DNA from: Eubacteriales bacterium
GTDB taxonomy: Bacteria; Bacillota_A; Clostridia; Christensenellales; Aristaeellaceae
DNA length: 13,109 bases
Assembly: GCA_030528845.1 (NCBI GenBank)
Contig: JAUMYC010000048.1
Coordinates: 1-13,109 of the forward strand
Direction of reading: 5' to 3'
Below the pieces are notes generated by a model. That model did no database searches and had not been told where the DNA came from. It saw only the letters and a list, made by a program, of their open reading frames with translations. Positions 6,537 through 12,896 of the stretch are shown one piece after another. Each line of letters starts with the position of its first letter. Position 1 is the stretch's first letter. The translations under genes and the position numbers were made by a program.

Positions 6537-7142
6537 TTATTGGTCGGTCGCATATCGTTCCGTTGGGAAAACGGGGCTCGTATCGTGCAGAGGAGGAAGC
6601 TCCTCCAGCAGATGCTCGTATTCCTCCGGCATGGAGCCTTCTCCTGCGTGCAGGCGCAGCAGCTCGCTGCCGCCGCCCCATGTGATCTCAATGAGCATCG
6701 TGCGCAGCTCTTCCGTCATGGGCCCGGAGGCGCGGGAGAGCAGGAGCTGCGGCTCCCAGACGTAATGGGCCGTGCCTCCTGCGGCGATGTCGTTCGGTTC
6801 ATTATACCATATCGGGCCGACGAGCGCATCGCACAGTTTCTGGCTCAGCCCCGCCGTGATGCGCACGCCGCGCAGCGTCTGCCCGGTCCGGTTGGTGAGG
6901 AGCAGGTCGTAATGCACCGGCTGTGAATCCGGCGCGCTGTCTTGCCCTTCCGGGGCCGCGCACAGGCGGAAGCCGGCGGAAAAGACCTCGCTTTCGCCCG
7001 GCTCGATCGCCGAGGCATACTGCTCGGGCGTATAGGGCGTTCCCTCGCGCAGCACGGCGGCCGGACCGCCGCAGCCCGCAAGCGCCGCCGCAAGAGCGAG
7101 CAGCAGCACAAGCCCGATGCTCCGGAGGGAGGGCGGCGTCAT
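6537..7142 (-). CDS. Small predicted lipoprotein of unknown function
   Basis: A 201-residue protein with a lipoprotein signal: a short N-terminus with R7, a hydrophobic core (IGLVLLLALAAALAG), and the lipobox L21-A22-G23-C24. After lipidation at C24 it would sit on the outer face of the membrane. The body has beta-rich stretches such as YDLLLTNRTGQTLRGVRI and AHYVWEPQLLL, reminiscent of small Ig-like extracytoplasmic domains, but I recognise no named family. The C-terminal part is rich in acidic residues and proline. Its ATG overlaps the last four bases of the sensory hydrogenase gene (ATGA), so it is translationally coupled to it. That is odd for an exported protein inside an otherwise cytoplasmic signalling operon. 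Function unknown. Confidence 0.8.
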   Translation of the reverse strand: MTPPSLRSIGLVLLLALAAALAGCGGPAAVLREGTPYTPEQYASAIEPGESEVFSAGFRLCAAPEGQDSAPDSQPVHYDLLLTNRTGQTLRGVRITAGLSQKLCDALVGPIWYNEPNDIAAGGTAHYVWEPQLLLSRASGPMTEELRTMLIEITWGGGSELLRLHAGEGSMPEEYEHLLEELPPLHDTSPVFPTERYATDQ

Positions 7143-8452
7143 TTGTCGCGCACCTGCTCGGAGATGTCCATCATCCGCGCCGCCATCTCGCGCACCTGCT
7201 CCTTGAGCAGGAACAGGCAGTCCATCTCGCGGGCCAGGCCGCCGGCGATATCCTCGGCCAGGGCGCGGCAGGTGGGCGAGCCGCAGCTGCCGCAGTCCAG
7301 CCCGGGCAGCTTTTTGCAGATGGATTCGATGCGGTCCATCTTCTCCAGCGCGGCCTTGAAGTCGGTGTCCAGCTTCATCGCCTCGAGGGATTTGATGGGA
7401 TATTCGAAGGTGAGCGGCTCGCGCATGCTGGCCAGCAGCTCCTCCGGCACGGTCTGCGCCGGGGTATCCTTGGGCAGCTTGCTCACCAGCGCGCGGATGC
7501 GGTTGCGCGCGATGTAGAGGTTTTCAAAGGCGAGCGGGCCGCCGACGCAGCCGCCGTCGCAGGCCAGGCCTTCGAAGAAGAGAAGATCCGGCAGCTGGTC
7601 GTTTTCGATGGCCTCCAGCACGCGGTTGACATTGTCGATGCCGTCCACGGCCAGCGCTTCTTCCACGCCCAGCATGGCGCATTCGCCGCCGGAGCGCGCC
7701 CAGCCGATGCCCAGCGCCGTGTGGTGGCTGTCCGTATCGGCGGTGGTCAGGCTGTCGCGGCGCAGCTGGTGGCTGAGCAGGCCGTAGATCTCCAGCATGG
7801 AGATGGCGCCGTCCACCTCGGAGGTCGCATGGCCGATGGGGTTGCGGATGGCCGTGACCTTGGCCGGGCAGGGCGTGATGAAGAAGCAGCCCACGTCGCT
7901 GCGGTCGCAGCCCTTTTCCTTGCAGAATTCGTCCTTGGCCATGATGGCCGCGGCTTCCATCGGGCTCTTTACATCGACCACATGGTCGATCAGGTCCGGG
8001 AAGCGGATCTGGATGAGCCTTGTCACCGCCGGGCAGGCCGAGGAGATCAGCGGGCGCGGGCAGTCGGGCTCGTTCAGGCGCTCCTGCACGACCCTCGCCA
8101 CGACCTCTGCGCCGCGGGAGACGTCGAACACGGCGTCAAAGCCCATCCTGCGCAGACCGCCGGGCACGCTCGAGGCGCTCTTGAGGTTTTTGAACTGCCC
8201 GTAGAGCGTCGGCGCGGGCAGGGCGATCTTATAGCGGAACCGGTTGATCGTGGAGAGCGGGTCCGTCACCGCGACCTTTGCGTGATGCTGGCACACGCGG
8301 ATGCACTCGCCGCAATCCACGCACAGATCATCCACAATGGTGGCCCGGCCTCCGCGGATGCGGATCGCCTCGGTGGGGCAGCGCTTGAGGCAGTTTGTGC
8401 AGCCCACGCACTTGCCCTTCTCCAGCCTTACGGAGTGATGATACAATTCCAA
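7139..8452 (-). CDS. Sensory-type [FeFe]-hydrogenase homologue (HydS-like) with C-terminal Fe-S domain
   Basis: A 437-residue protein. Two N-terminal [4Fe-4S] clusters (C15-C25, C44-C54) precede an H-cluster domain: motif 1 SSACPAV (137-143, ligand C140), motif 2 TPCPAK (C195), motif 3 EGLACDGGCVGG (C298, C302). All four H-cluster ligands are present. Position 139 is Ala, where catalytic enzymes have the proton-relay Cys, as in characterised HydS proteins. A C-terminal PF04060-like cluster follows, CGSCGSPTC plus a later Cys (C387, C390, C395, C412), and then a short helical tail (MAARMMDISEQV). The usual PAS or kinase output is absent, so signalling would have to go through partner proteins, such as the ATPase encoded just upstream. 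The start is TTG at 8452, decided by AAGGAGGT six bases upstream. Sensing of H2 or redox state is inferred from homologues. Confidence 0.87.
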   Translation of the reverse strand: MELYHHSVRLEKGKCVGCTNCLKRCPTEAIRIRGGRATIVDDLCVDCGECIRVCQHHAKVAVTDPLSTINRFRYKIALPAPTLYGQFKNLKSASSVPGGLRRMGFDAVFDVSRGAEVVARVVQERLNEPDCPRPLISSACPAVTRLIQIRFPDLIDHVVDVKSPMEAAAIMAKDEFCKEKGCDRSDVGCFFITPCPAKVTAIRNPIGHATSEVDGAISMLEIYGLLSHQLRRDSLTTADTDSHHTALGIGWARSGGECAMLGVEEALAVDGIDNVNRVLEAIENDQLPDLLFFEGLACDGGCVGGPLAFENLYIARNRIRALVSKLPKDTPAQTVPEELLASMREPLTFEYPIKSLEAMKLDTDFKAALEKMDRIESICKKLPGLDCGSCGSPTCRALAEDIAGGLAREMDCLFLLKEQVREMAARMMDISEQVRDK

Positions 8453-8458
8453 TGCCGC

Positions 8459-8466
8459 ACCTCCTT
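8459..8466 (-). promoter_or_regulatory. Strong ribosome binding site deciding a TTG start
   Basis: On the minus strand AAGGAGGT ends six bases before TTG at 8452. No ATG or GTG in this frame sits at a better distance, so the sensory hydrogenase is taken to start at this TTG. Confidence 0.8.
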
Positions 8467-8512
8467 CGAAGCGGGATATAAAAAAGAAAATATTTGTTTG
8501 ATTGGGCGGGCT

Positions 8513-8935
8513 TTACGCCAGATTGAAGACCATTTCGATCTTCGTGCCCGCGCCTACCTTGGATTCGATGTCGAAGCGGTCGGCGTTGCGCGCCATGTTG
8601 CTCAGGCCCATGCCGGCGCCAAAGCCCATCATGCGCGCGGAATCGCTCGCCGTGGAATAGCCCTCCTGCATGGCCCGCTCGATATCCGGGATGCCCGGGC
8701 CGATGTCCGTGACCAGCAGCGTGATGGCGCCTTCGTCCACGACCAGCTCCATCTGGCCGCCGTCGGAATGGATGACGAGGTTGATCTCGGCCTCATAGGA
8801 GGCGATGGAGACGTGCCGGATCACGGAGGAGGACACGCCCAGCTTTTTCAATATGCGCTTGATCTTTCCGGAGGCTTCGCCCGCAGTGACAAAATCTCCC
8901 GCGGCGACGGGGAATACTTCTCTCAATTCTGCCAT
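8513..8935 (-). CDS. RsbW/SpoIIAB-like anti-sigma-type ATPase
   Basis: A 140-residue GHKL ATPase of the serine-kinase/anti-sigma type. The N box is YEAEINLVIH (E48, N52, H56), the G1 box DIGPGI (77-82), followed by EGYSTAS, the lid/G2 region FGAGMGL (105-111) and the G3 box GAGT (128-131). Length and layout match RsbW, RsbT and SpoIIAB. These bind sigma factors or phosphorylate anti-anti-sigma (STAS) proteins on Ser/Thr. No STAS, sigma-factor or PP2C phosphatase gene is in the window, so the partner is unknown. The ATG at 8935 is three bases after the stop of the preceding DRTGG gene, and the sensory hydrogenase gene begins 60 bases further on. Gene order suggests it takes the signal from that sensor, but this is inference. 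Confidence 0.86.
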   Translation of the reverse strand: MAELREVFPVAAGDFVTAGEASGKIKRILKKLGVSSSVIRHVSIASYEAEINLVIHSDGGQMELVVDEGAITLLVTDIGPGIPDIERAMQEGYSTASDSARMMGFGAGMGLSNMARNADRFDIESKVGAGTKIEMVFNLA

Positions 8936-8938
8936 GTG

Positions 8939-9292
8939 TCAAATACCTCGCTTGATCGCGTTCAGCCCGTGGGAATACAGGATGCCGCTGGAAACGTACA
9001 TGCCGCAGGACGTGGACATGACGGTGATCTCGTTCTCTTCGGCCATTTCGATGATGTCGTCCGAGGGCTTCTTGCCGCGCACGAAGACGACGCAGCGCAC
9101 GTCGAGCATCTCGCAGGTGCGCATCACCTGCGTGTTGAGCAGGCCCGTGAGCAGCACCATGTTGTCCTTGGGGAATGCCAGCACGTCGCTCATCATATCG
9201 CCGGAAAATGCGGTGAGGATGTCCATGTCGAGCTGATCCTTGCCCGTATAGACCTCTGCTTCCAAAAGCTGTGCGATATCCGCAGCTTTCAT
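8939..9292 (-). CDS. DRTGG-domain protein, first gene of the regulatory module
   Basis: A 117-residue stand-alone DRTGG-type domain. It begins MKAADIAQLLEAEVYTG, contains AFSGDMMSDVLAF and the strand-turn VLLTGLLNTQVMRTCEMLDVRCVVFVRGK, and ends in VMSTSCGMYVSSGILYSHGL. The domain resembles those in bacterial phosphotransacetylase-linked and CBS-linked proteins and is frequent in [FeFe]-hydrogenase neighbourhoods of clostridia. It is probably a ligand-binding or adaptor module, with no catalytic residues seen. The start is the ATG at 9292, with AAGGAGGG about ten bases upstream. The frame stays open to 9337, but that start has no binding site and would add an unrelated Cys-containing stretch. 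A clear sigma-A-like promoter lies 58 bases upstream. Confidence 0.82.
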   Translation of the reverse strand: MKAADIAQLLEAEVYTGKDQLDMDILTAFSGDMMSDVLAFPKDNMVLLTGLLNTQVMRTCEMLDVRCVVFVRGKKPSDDIIEMAEENEITVMSTSCGMYVSSGILYSHGLNAIKRGI

Positions 9293-9349
9293 TGTTTTTC
9301 GCCCTCCTTGGCAAATGCATTTTATACTTCGGAACAAAACCTTAACTTT

Positions 9350-9378
9350 ATTATACCTGTACTCGGCGCGTAAATCAA
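9350..9378 (-). promoter_or_regulatory. Sigma-A-type promoter of the regulatory module
   Basis: On the minus strand TTGATT (9378-9373) is followed after exactly 17 bases by a perfect TATAAT (9355-9350). Transcription should begin near 9343, giving a leader of about 50 bases before the DRTGG gene. This is the best promoter in the window. A tight spacing of the following genes suggests that it drives everything down to 5473. Confidence 0.75.
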
Positions 9379-9402
9379 TCCCTTCCTGCGCGGGGGCCGG
9401 GC

Positions 9403-9431
9403 TTGCAAAAAAGCCGCCGTGCGGGTATGAT
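9403..9431 (+). promoter_or_regulatory. Promoter of the alaX-HAD operon
   Basis: TTGCAA (9403-9408) lies 17 bases before TATGAT (9426-9431), 40 bases upstream of the alaX start. It is divergent from the promoter at 9350-9378, with only 24 bases between the two -35 boxes. Confidence 0.65.
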
Positions 9432-9470
9432 GGAAAGGAACGAAAAACCCGTTTGGAGAGGCGGACGATT

Positions 9471-10670
9471 ATGACGGAACGATTGTATTATGCAGACCCG
9501 TACCTTTTAGAATTCGAAGCCCGCGTGACAGGCGTGCAGAGGACGGAGCGGGGCTGGGAGGTCAGGCTGGACAGGAGCGCCTTTTATCCCACCAGCGGCG
9601 GCCAGGGCTGCGATCTCGGCTGGATCGGCAGTGCAAGAGTGGTGGACGTGGAGGCCCGCGAGGGCGATGTGGTGCATCTGGTGGAGAGCGAGCTGCGCGA
9701 GGGCGAGCAGGTGCGCTGCAGCATAGACGCGCAGCGCCGCACAGATCACATGCAGCAGCACTGCGGCGAGCACATGCTGGCCTATCTGGTCTGGAAAAAC
9801 TTCGGCGGCTTCACGCACGGGCTGCATATCGGCGAGGAATTCTCCTCCATCGACGTGACCATGCCCGGCGGGGAGACGCACCTTTCCGACGAGCAGCTGA
9901 TCGCGCTGGAGGAGGAATGGAACGAGTGGATCCAGAGCGACAGGCCGGTGCGCTGCTGGTTCCCGAGCGAGGAGGAGCTCGCGGCGCTGCCCATGCGCAA
10001 GGAGAGCACCGTGAAGGAGCACATCCGCGTCGTGCATATCGCGCCGGACGAGTACGTCGCCTGCGGCGGCACGCACCCGCGCTCCACGGGCGAGATCGGC
10101 TGCGGGAGGATCCTGGACGCGAGGCCCAGCCGGGGCAAGCTGCGCCTGTCGTTTGTGTGCGGCATGCGCGCCGTGCGCGACAACCGGAAAAAGACGGATC
10201 AGTGCCTTGCGGCGGCGGAGCTGCTCTCCGCGCAGTGGACGGGGCTGGCCGACGCGGTGAAGCGGCTGATCGATAAAAACGCGGAGCTGAATGCGCAGAT
10301 GCGCTATCTGCAGCGCGACACGGCGCTTTTGCAGATGCAGAGGGAGCTGGACTGCGCGCGCGTCACGCCGGACGGAAAGAAGATCGTGAGCGCGCGCTTT
10401 GAAAACATGGACATGGCGGCCATGCGCGAGGCGGCCGGCGTGACCGCAGAAAAATACGACTGCTATGTGCTGTGTGCCTCGCAGGGCGAGGACGGCGCGG
10501 TGCTCAGCTTCGTGCGCGGGCCCGGCTGCACGGCGGCGATGGGCAAGCTGCTTTCGGAAACGGCGAAGGCCTGCGGCGGCAAGGGCGGAGGAAGGCTCGA
10601 TTTCGCGCAGGGCTCGGCGCAGGATGCCGCTGCCGCGCTCGCGTTCGCCGCGGACAGGCTGACGGAATGA
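9471..10670 (+). CDS. alaX: AlaX-type alanyl-tRNA editing protein (long form with DHHA1 domain)
   Basis: A 399-residue trans-editing protein expected to deacylate mischarged tRNA-Ala (Ser- or Gly-tRNA-Ala) in the cytoplasm. It is homologous to the editing and C-terminal parts of alanyl-tRNA synthetase. The N-terminal barrel carries FYPTSGGQ (38-45). The zinc-binding pairs are H93-x3-H97 (DHMQQH) and C198-x3-H202 (CGGTHPRSTGEIG). A helical linker (about 240-290) leads to a DHHA1 domain ending in CGGKGGGRLDFAQGSA. The length fits AlaX-L. The usual HTAQH motif is varied to HMQQH, but both His are kept. The ATG at 9471 is chosen over upstream in-frame codons because homology begins there, GGAGAG lies about ten bases before it, and the promoter at 9403-9431 is just upstream. 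The HAD gene follows after 22 bases. Confidence 0.92.
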   Translation: MTERLYYADPYLLEFEARVTGVQRTERGWEVRLDRSAFYPTSGGQGCDLGWIGSARVVDVEAREGDVVHLVESELREGEQVRCSIDAQRRTDHMQQHCGEHMLAYLVWKNFGGFTHGLHIGEEFSSIDVTMPGGETHLSDEQLIALEEEWNEWIQSDRPVRCWFPSEEELAALPMRKESTVKEHIRVVHIAPDEYVACGGTHPRSTGEIGCGRILDARPSRGKLRLSFVCGMRAVRDNRKKTDQCLAAAELLSAQWTGLADAVKRLIDKNAELNAQMRYLQRDTALLQMQRELDCARVTPDGKKIVSARFENMDMAAMREAAGVTAEKYDCYVLCASQGEDGAVLSFVRGPGCTAAMGKLLSETAKACGGKGGGRLDFAQGSAQDAAAALAFAADRLTE

Positions 10671-10692
10671 CATAGACAAAGGAGAGAGGGAT

Positions 10693-11409
10693 ATGGCAGG
10701 GTTTCGGGGCGCGATCTTCGATATGGACGGCACGCTGCTGGAGAGCATGCTGGAATGGAGAAAGCAGAACATCGCATTTGCGCAGCGCCATAATATAGAG
10801 ATCCCGGAGGAATTTCGCGGGAAGGAAATGGAGATGTCTTCGCACAAGGCGTGCAGGATCTATGCGGAAAAGTATCCGGAGCTGGGGATGAACGCAGATG
10901 AGATCGAGCGCGAATACGAACGGGCGCTGCTGCCGATCTATTGCAATGAGATCGCGAAAAAGAAGGGGCTCGTTCCGTTTCTGGAGATGCTCAGGGCGCG
11001 CGGCGTGAAGATGTGCGTGGCGACGGCGACGGGAAGCAACGTCGCAAAGCAGGCGCTGGAGGCGCACGGGCTGATGAAATACATGGAGTTTGTCATCTCC
11101 AGCCCGGAGATGGGCATGAGCAAGGCAAATCCCACGTACTTCCCAAAGGTCGCACAGATGCTGGGCGTCGACAGGGACGATTGCGCCGTGTTTGAGGACG
11201 CGCTCTACGCCGTGCAGAGCGCGCATACCGCCGGGATGCGCGTGTTTGCCGTGGAGGACTGGTGCGCGCGCGGCGGCTGGGAGGAGATCCGCAGACTTTC
11301 GGCGGTGTTCCGCAAGGATTTTGAGGGGCTGCTGCCTGTGGTGCAGGCGATGTTCGCGGCGGACCACTGCTGCACGATGCAGCTGGCCGGCGGGGAATGC
11401 AGGCGCTGA
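10693..11409 (+). CDS. HAD-superfamily hydrolase (beta-phosphoglucomutase-like)
   Basis: A 238-residue HAD phosphatase/phosphomutase. Motif I is FDMDGT (nucleophile D10, acid/base D12). An alpha-helical cap follows (about 16-85, with WRKQNIAFAQRH near its start). Motif II lies in CVATATGSN. The motif III lysine is probably in GMSKANP, and motif IV is the acidic VFEDALYAV followed by SAHTAGMRVFAVED. The layout matches the subfamily that includes beta-phosphoglucomutase, phosphoglycolate phosphatase and small sugar phosphatases. The substrate is not predictable. GGAGAGAGGG precedes the ATG at 10693, 22 bases after alaX, so the two form an operon. A hairpin terminator follows at 11443. Confidence 0.9.
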   Translation: MAGFRGAIFDMDGTLLESMLEWRKQNIAFAQRHNIEIPEEFRGKEMEMSSHKACRIYAEKYPELGMNADEIEREYERALLPIYCNEIAKKKGLVPFLEMLRARGVKMCVATATGSNVAKQALEAHGLMKYMEFVISSPEMGMSKANPTYFPKVAQMLGVDRDDCAVFEDALYAVQSAHTAGMRVFAVEDWCARGGWEEIRRLSAVFRKDFEGLLPVVQAMFAADHCCTMQLAGGECRR

Positions 11410-11442
11410 GGCGAGCGAGAGGCTGCTCTTTAGGACGCGGAT

Positions 11443-11467
11443 GCAGGGCCTTGCCGGCCCTGCTTTT
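11443..11467 (+). terminator. Terminator of the alaX-HAD operon
   Basis: GCAGGGCC (11443-11450) pairs with GGCCCTGC (11456-11463) around TTGCC, followed by TTTT. It lies 33 bases after the HAD stop codon. Confidence 0.75.
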
Positions 11468-11474
11468 ATGGGAA

Positions 11475-11502
11475 GAGGCCGCCGGGCCAAGCCGGCGGCC
11501 TC
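11475..11502. repeat. Perfect 11-bp hairpin without T run
   Basis: GAGGCCGCCGG (11475-11485) and CCGGCGGCCTC (11492-11502) are perfect inverted repeats around a six-base loop. No T run follows on either side, so it is not a standard terminator. It sits between two hairpins that are. Confidence 0.7.
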
Positions 11503-11514
11503 GGAGAAGCGGTA

Positions 11515-11539
11515 GCCGGGCCTGCGGCCCGGCCTTTTT
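11515..11539 (+). terminator. Second terminator-like hairpin
   Basis: GCCGGGCC (11515-11522) pairs with GGCCCGGC (11526-11533) around a TGC loop, followed by CTTTTT. It could be a backup terminator for the alaX-HAD transcript. Confidence 0.75.
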
Positions 11540-11564
11540 GTCCTCCGGCAAGCCTGCGGACGCA

Positions 11565-11590
11565 CCTGCCCGCGGCGGAGCGCGGGCAGG
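11565..11590. repeat. Perfect 10-bp hairpin next to the phosphoesterase leader
   Basis: CCTGCCCGCG (11565-11574) and CGCGGGCAGG (11581-11590) are perfect inverted repeats around six bases. It has no T run and lies 34 bases before the GTG start of the phosphoesterase, so it may structure that leader. Confidence 0.65.
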
Positions 11591-11624
11591 ATGAATACTG
11601 AAACGAAAGGGCGGTTTTGTTAAG

Positions 11625-12836
11625 GTGAGGATCGCGCTGATCGGGGACCTGCAATACAGGAAGGGCGAGGAAGCGGCCGTAGAGAAGTATATGGAGCAGA
11701 TCGCGGCATGGAAGCCGGAGCTGGCGGTGTCCATGGGGGACATGGGCTCGGGCCGGGAGGCCGGGACAAAGGAAGCCATGCTGCAGTGCCGCGCGTTTTT
11801 GGACAGGCTGCCCTGCGAGACGATCGTGCTGCTGGGCAATCACGACGTGGAGTATCGTCCGGACGACGACACGCGGCTGCGCAGGCAGGAGGAATGGTAT
11901 ACGGAGGTGTTCGGCGCGGAGAAGCCCTACGCCGCGTGGGAATGCGCAGGCGCGTTTCTGCTCTGCATGAGCGCACAGCGCCAGCCGCAGGAGCTGCTGC
12001 TGAGCCAGCACGCGCTGTATGCCTCGCCGGAGCAGATGGACTGGGCCGGGCGGCAGCTGCGCGCGCACAGGGACCGGCCGACGATCGTGCTCAGCCATGC
12101 GCCCTGCGCGGGCAGCGGGCTGCGCTGCTGCCCTCCGGTGCATCATGCGGCGACGGACGCTTATATGGGACAAAATTTTGACCCGCACGCGTGGCGCAGG
12201 CTGCTCAAAGAGAATCCGCAGATCTTCCTGTGGGGGAGCGCGCATTTTCACATGGGGCACGGCTATGCGCGCGCGATCACTGTCCGCGATGGGACGACAC
12301 ATTTTTCCTGCGGGGTGATGTGTTCCTGCGCGCGGGACGGCACGCGGCAGACGCGGCTGATGGAGATCGAAGAGGACGGGGCAGTTGCGCTGTATACGAT
12401 GGATCACCTTGCGGGAGGAAAAATCACGCGCGACGCGCGCATAAGAGCAGGCGATACTGCGCAGGAGCAGCGGAGCGTGCTCATCGGCGAGGACAAGGCG
12501 CTGTGCGCTTGGGATGCTCCCGCACTGCGGCGGAGCTATATCGCCACGCAGGCGGGCAGGCTCTGGGAATATGACGAGGAGCTGCAGGAGCTGACCGGCA
12601 TGCTCTGCGCGGGCGAGCATGCGCAGGCGCTGTCCGTGTTTTGCGGACGGATCTACGTGCAGACGGAGGAAGGCGTGTTCTCCGTGCCGATGGATTCGCA
12701 GCAGAGATTCGCGCGGCTGAGCGGTTTCGTGCCGCGCTGCGAACGAAAGGAGAAGGCGCTGCCCTGCGAGCCGCTCGCCACACGCGCATTTCGGACGCAA
12801 AGAGAGGCGGAGGGCGAATATATCGAGCTGCTGTGA
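11625..12836 (+). CDS. Calcineurin-like metallophosphoesterase
   Basis: A 403-residue protein whose first ~220 residues are a calcineurin-type phosphoesterase domain: IGDLQ (D8), MGDMGSG (D39), GNHD (71-74), LSHAP (H158) and WGSAHFHMGHG (H207, H209). These supply the usual two-metal ligands, though the common GHTH is replaced by a SAHFH variant and the first motif has Gln instead of His. The remaining ~180 residues show repeated beta-like segments (ALCAWDAP, GRLWEYDEEL, GRIYVQTEEGVFSVP), with no family I recognise. There is no signal peptide, so it is cytoplasmic. The start is GTG at 11625, because the N-terminus then fits the first beta strand. The ribosome site is weak (AAAGGG, 13 bases upstream). 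A very short reading frame (11591-11623) ends one base before it. A strong terminator follows. Confidence 0.85.
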   Translation: MRIALIGDLQYRKGEEAAVEKYMEQIAAWKPELAVSMGDMGSGREAGTKEAMLQCRAFLDRLPCETIVLLGNHDVEYRPDDDTRLRRQEEWYTEVFGAEKPYAAWECAGAFLLCMSAQRQPQELLLSQHALYASPEQMDWAGRQLRAHRDRPTIVLSHAPCAGSGLRCCPPVHHAATDAYMGQNFDPHAWRRLLKENPQIFLWGSAHFHMGHGYARAITVRDGTTHFSCGVMCSCARDGTRQTRLMEIEEDGAVALYTMDHLAGGKITRDARIRAGDTAQEQRSVLIGEDKALCAWDAPALRRSYIATQAGRLWEYDEELQELTGMLCAGEHAQALSVFCGRIYVQTEEGVFSVPMDSQQRFARLSGFVPRCERKEKALPCEPLATRAFRTQREAEGEYIELL

Positions 12837-12844
12837 CGGACAGA

Positions 12845-12886
12845 AAAAAGCTCCCCCTTTTCCAAACGGAAAAGGGGGAGCTTTTT
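12845..12886 (+). terminator. Strong bidirectional terminator between convergent genes
   Basis: A perfect 19-bp stem, 12845-12863 with 12868-12886, closes on an AAAC loop and has a T run on the plus side and an A run on the other. It lies 8 bases after the phosphoesterase stop and 10 bases beyond the stop of the minus-strand gene at the right edge, so it can serve both. Confidence 0.92.
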
Positions 12887-12896
12887 ATGCGTTGGA

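Noticed and set aside
232..9292. Hydrogenase maturation genes (hydE, hydF, hydG)
   Set aside because: None of the window's genes has a radical-SAM CxxxCxxC motif or a HydF-type GTPase domain, so the maturases must lie elsewhere in the genome.
9293..9337. Extension of the first DRTGG protein to 9337
   Set aside because: No ribosome site lies upstream and it would begin before or within the proposed leader. AAGGAGGG is placed for the ATG at 9292.
6923..9373. A long plus-strand open frame opposite the sensory hydrogenase and ATPase genes
   Set aside because: Same cause: it is an antisense shadow of well-supported minus-strand genes, with no ribosome site or domain.
10504..12800. Overlapping minus-strand open frames opposite the HAD and phosphoesterase genes
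   Set aside because: They are Arg/Ala/Pro-rich shadows of plus-strand genes with clear catalytic motifs.
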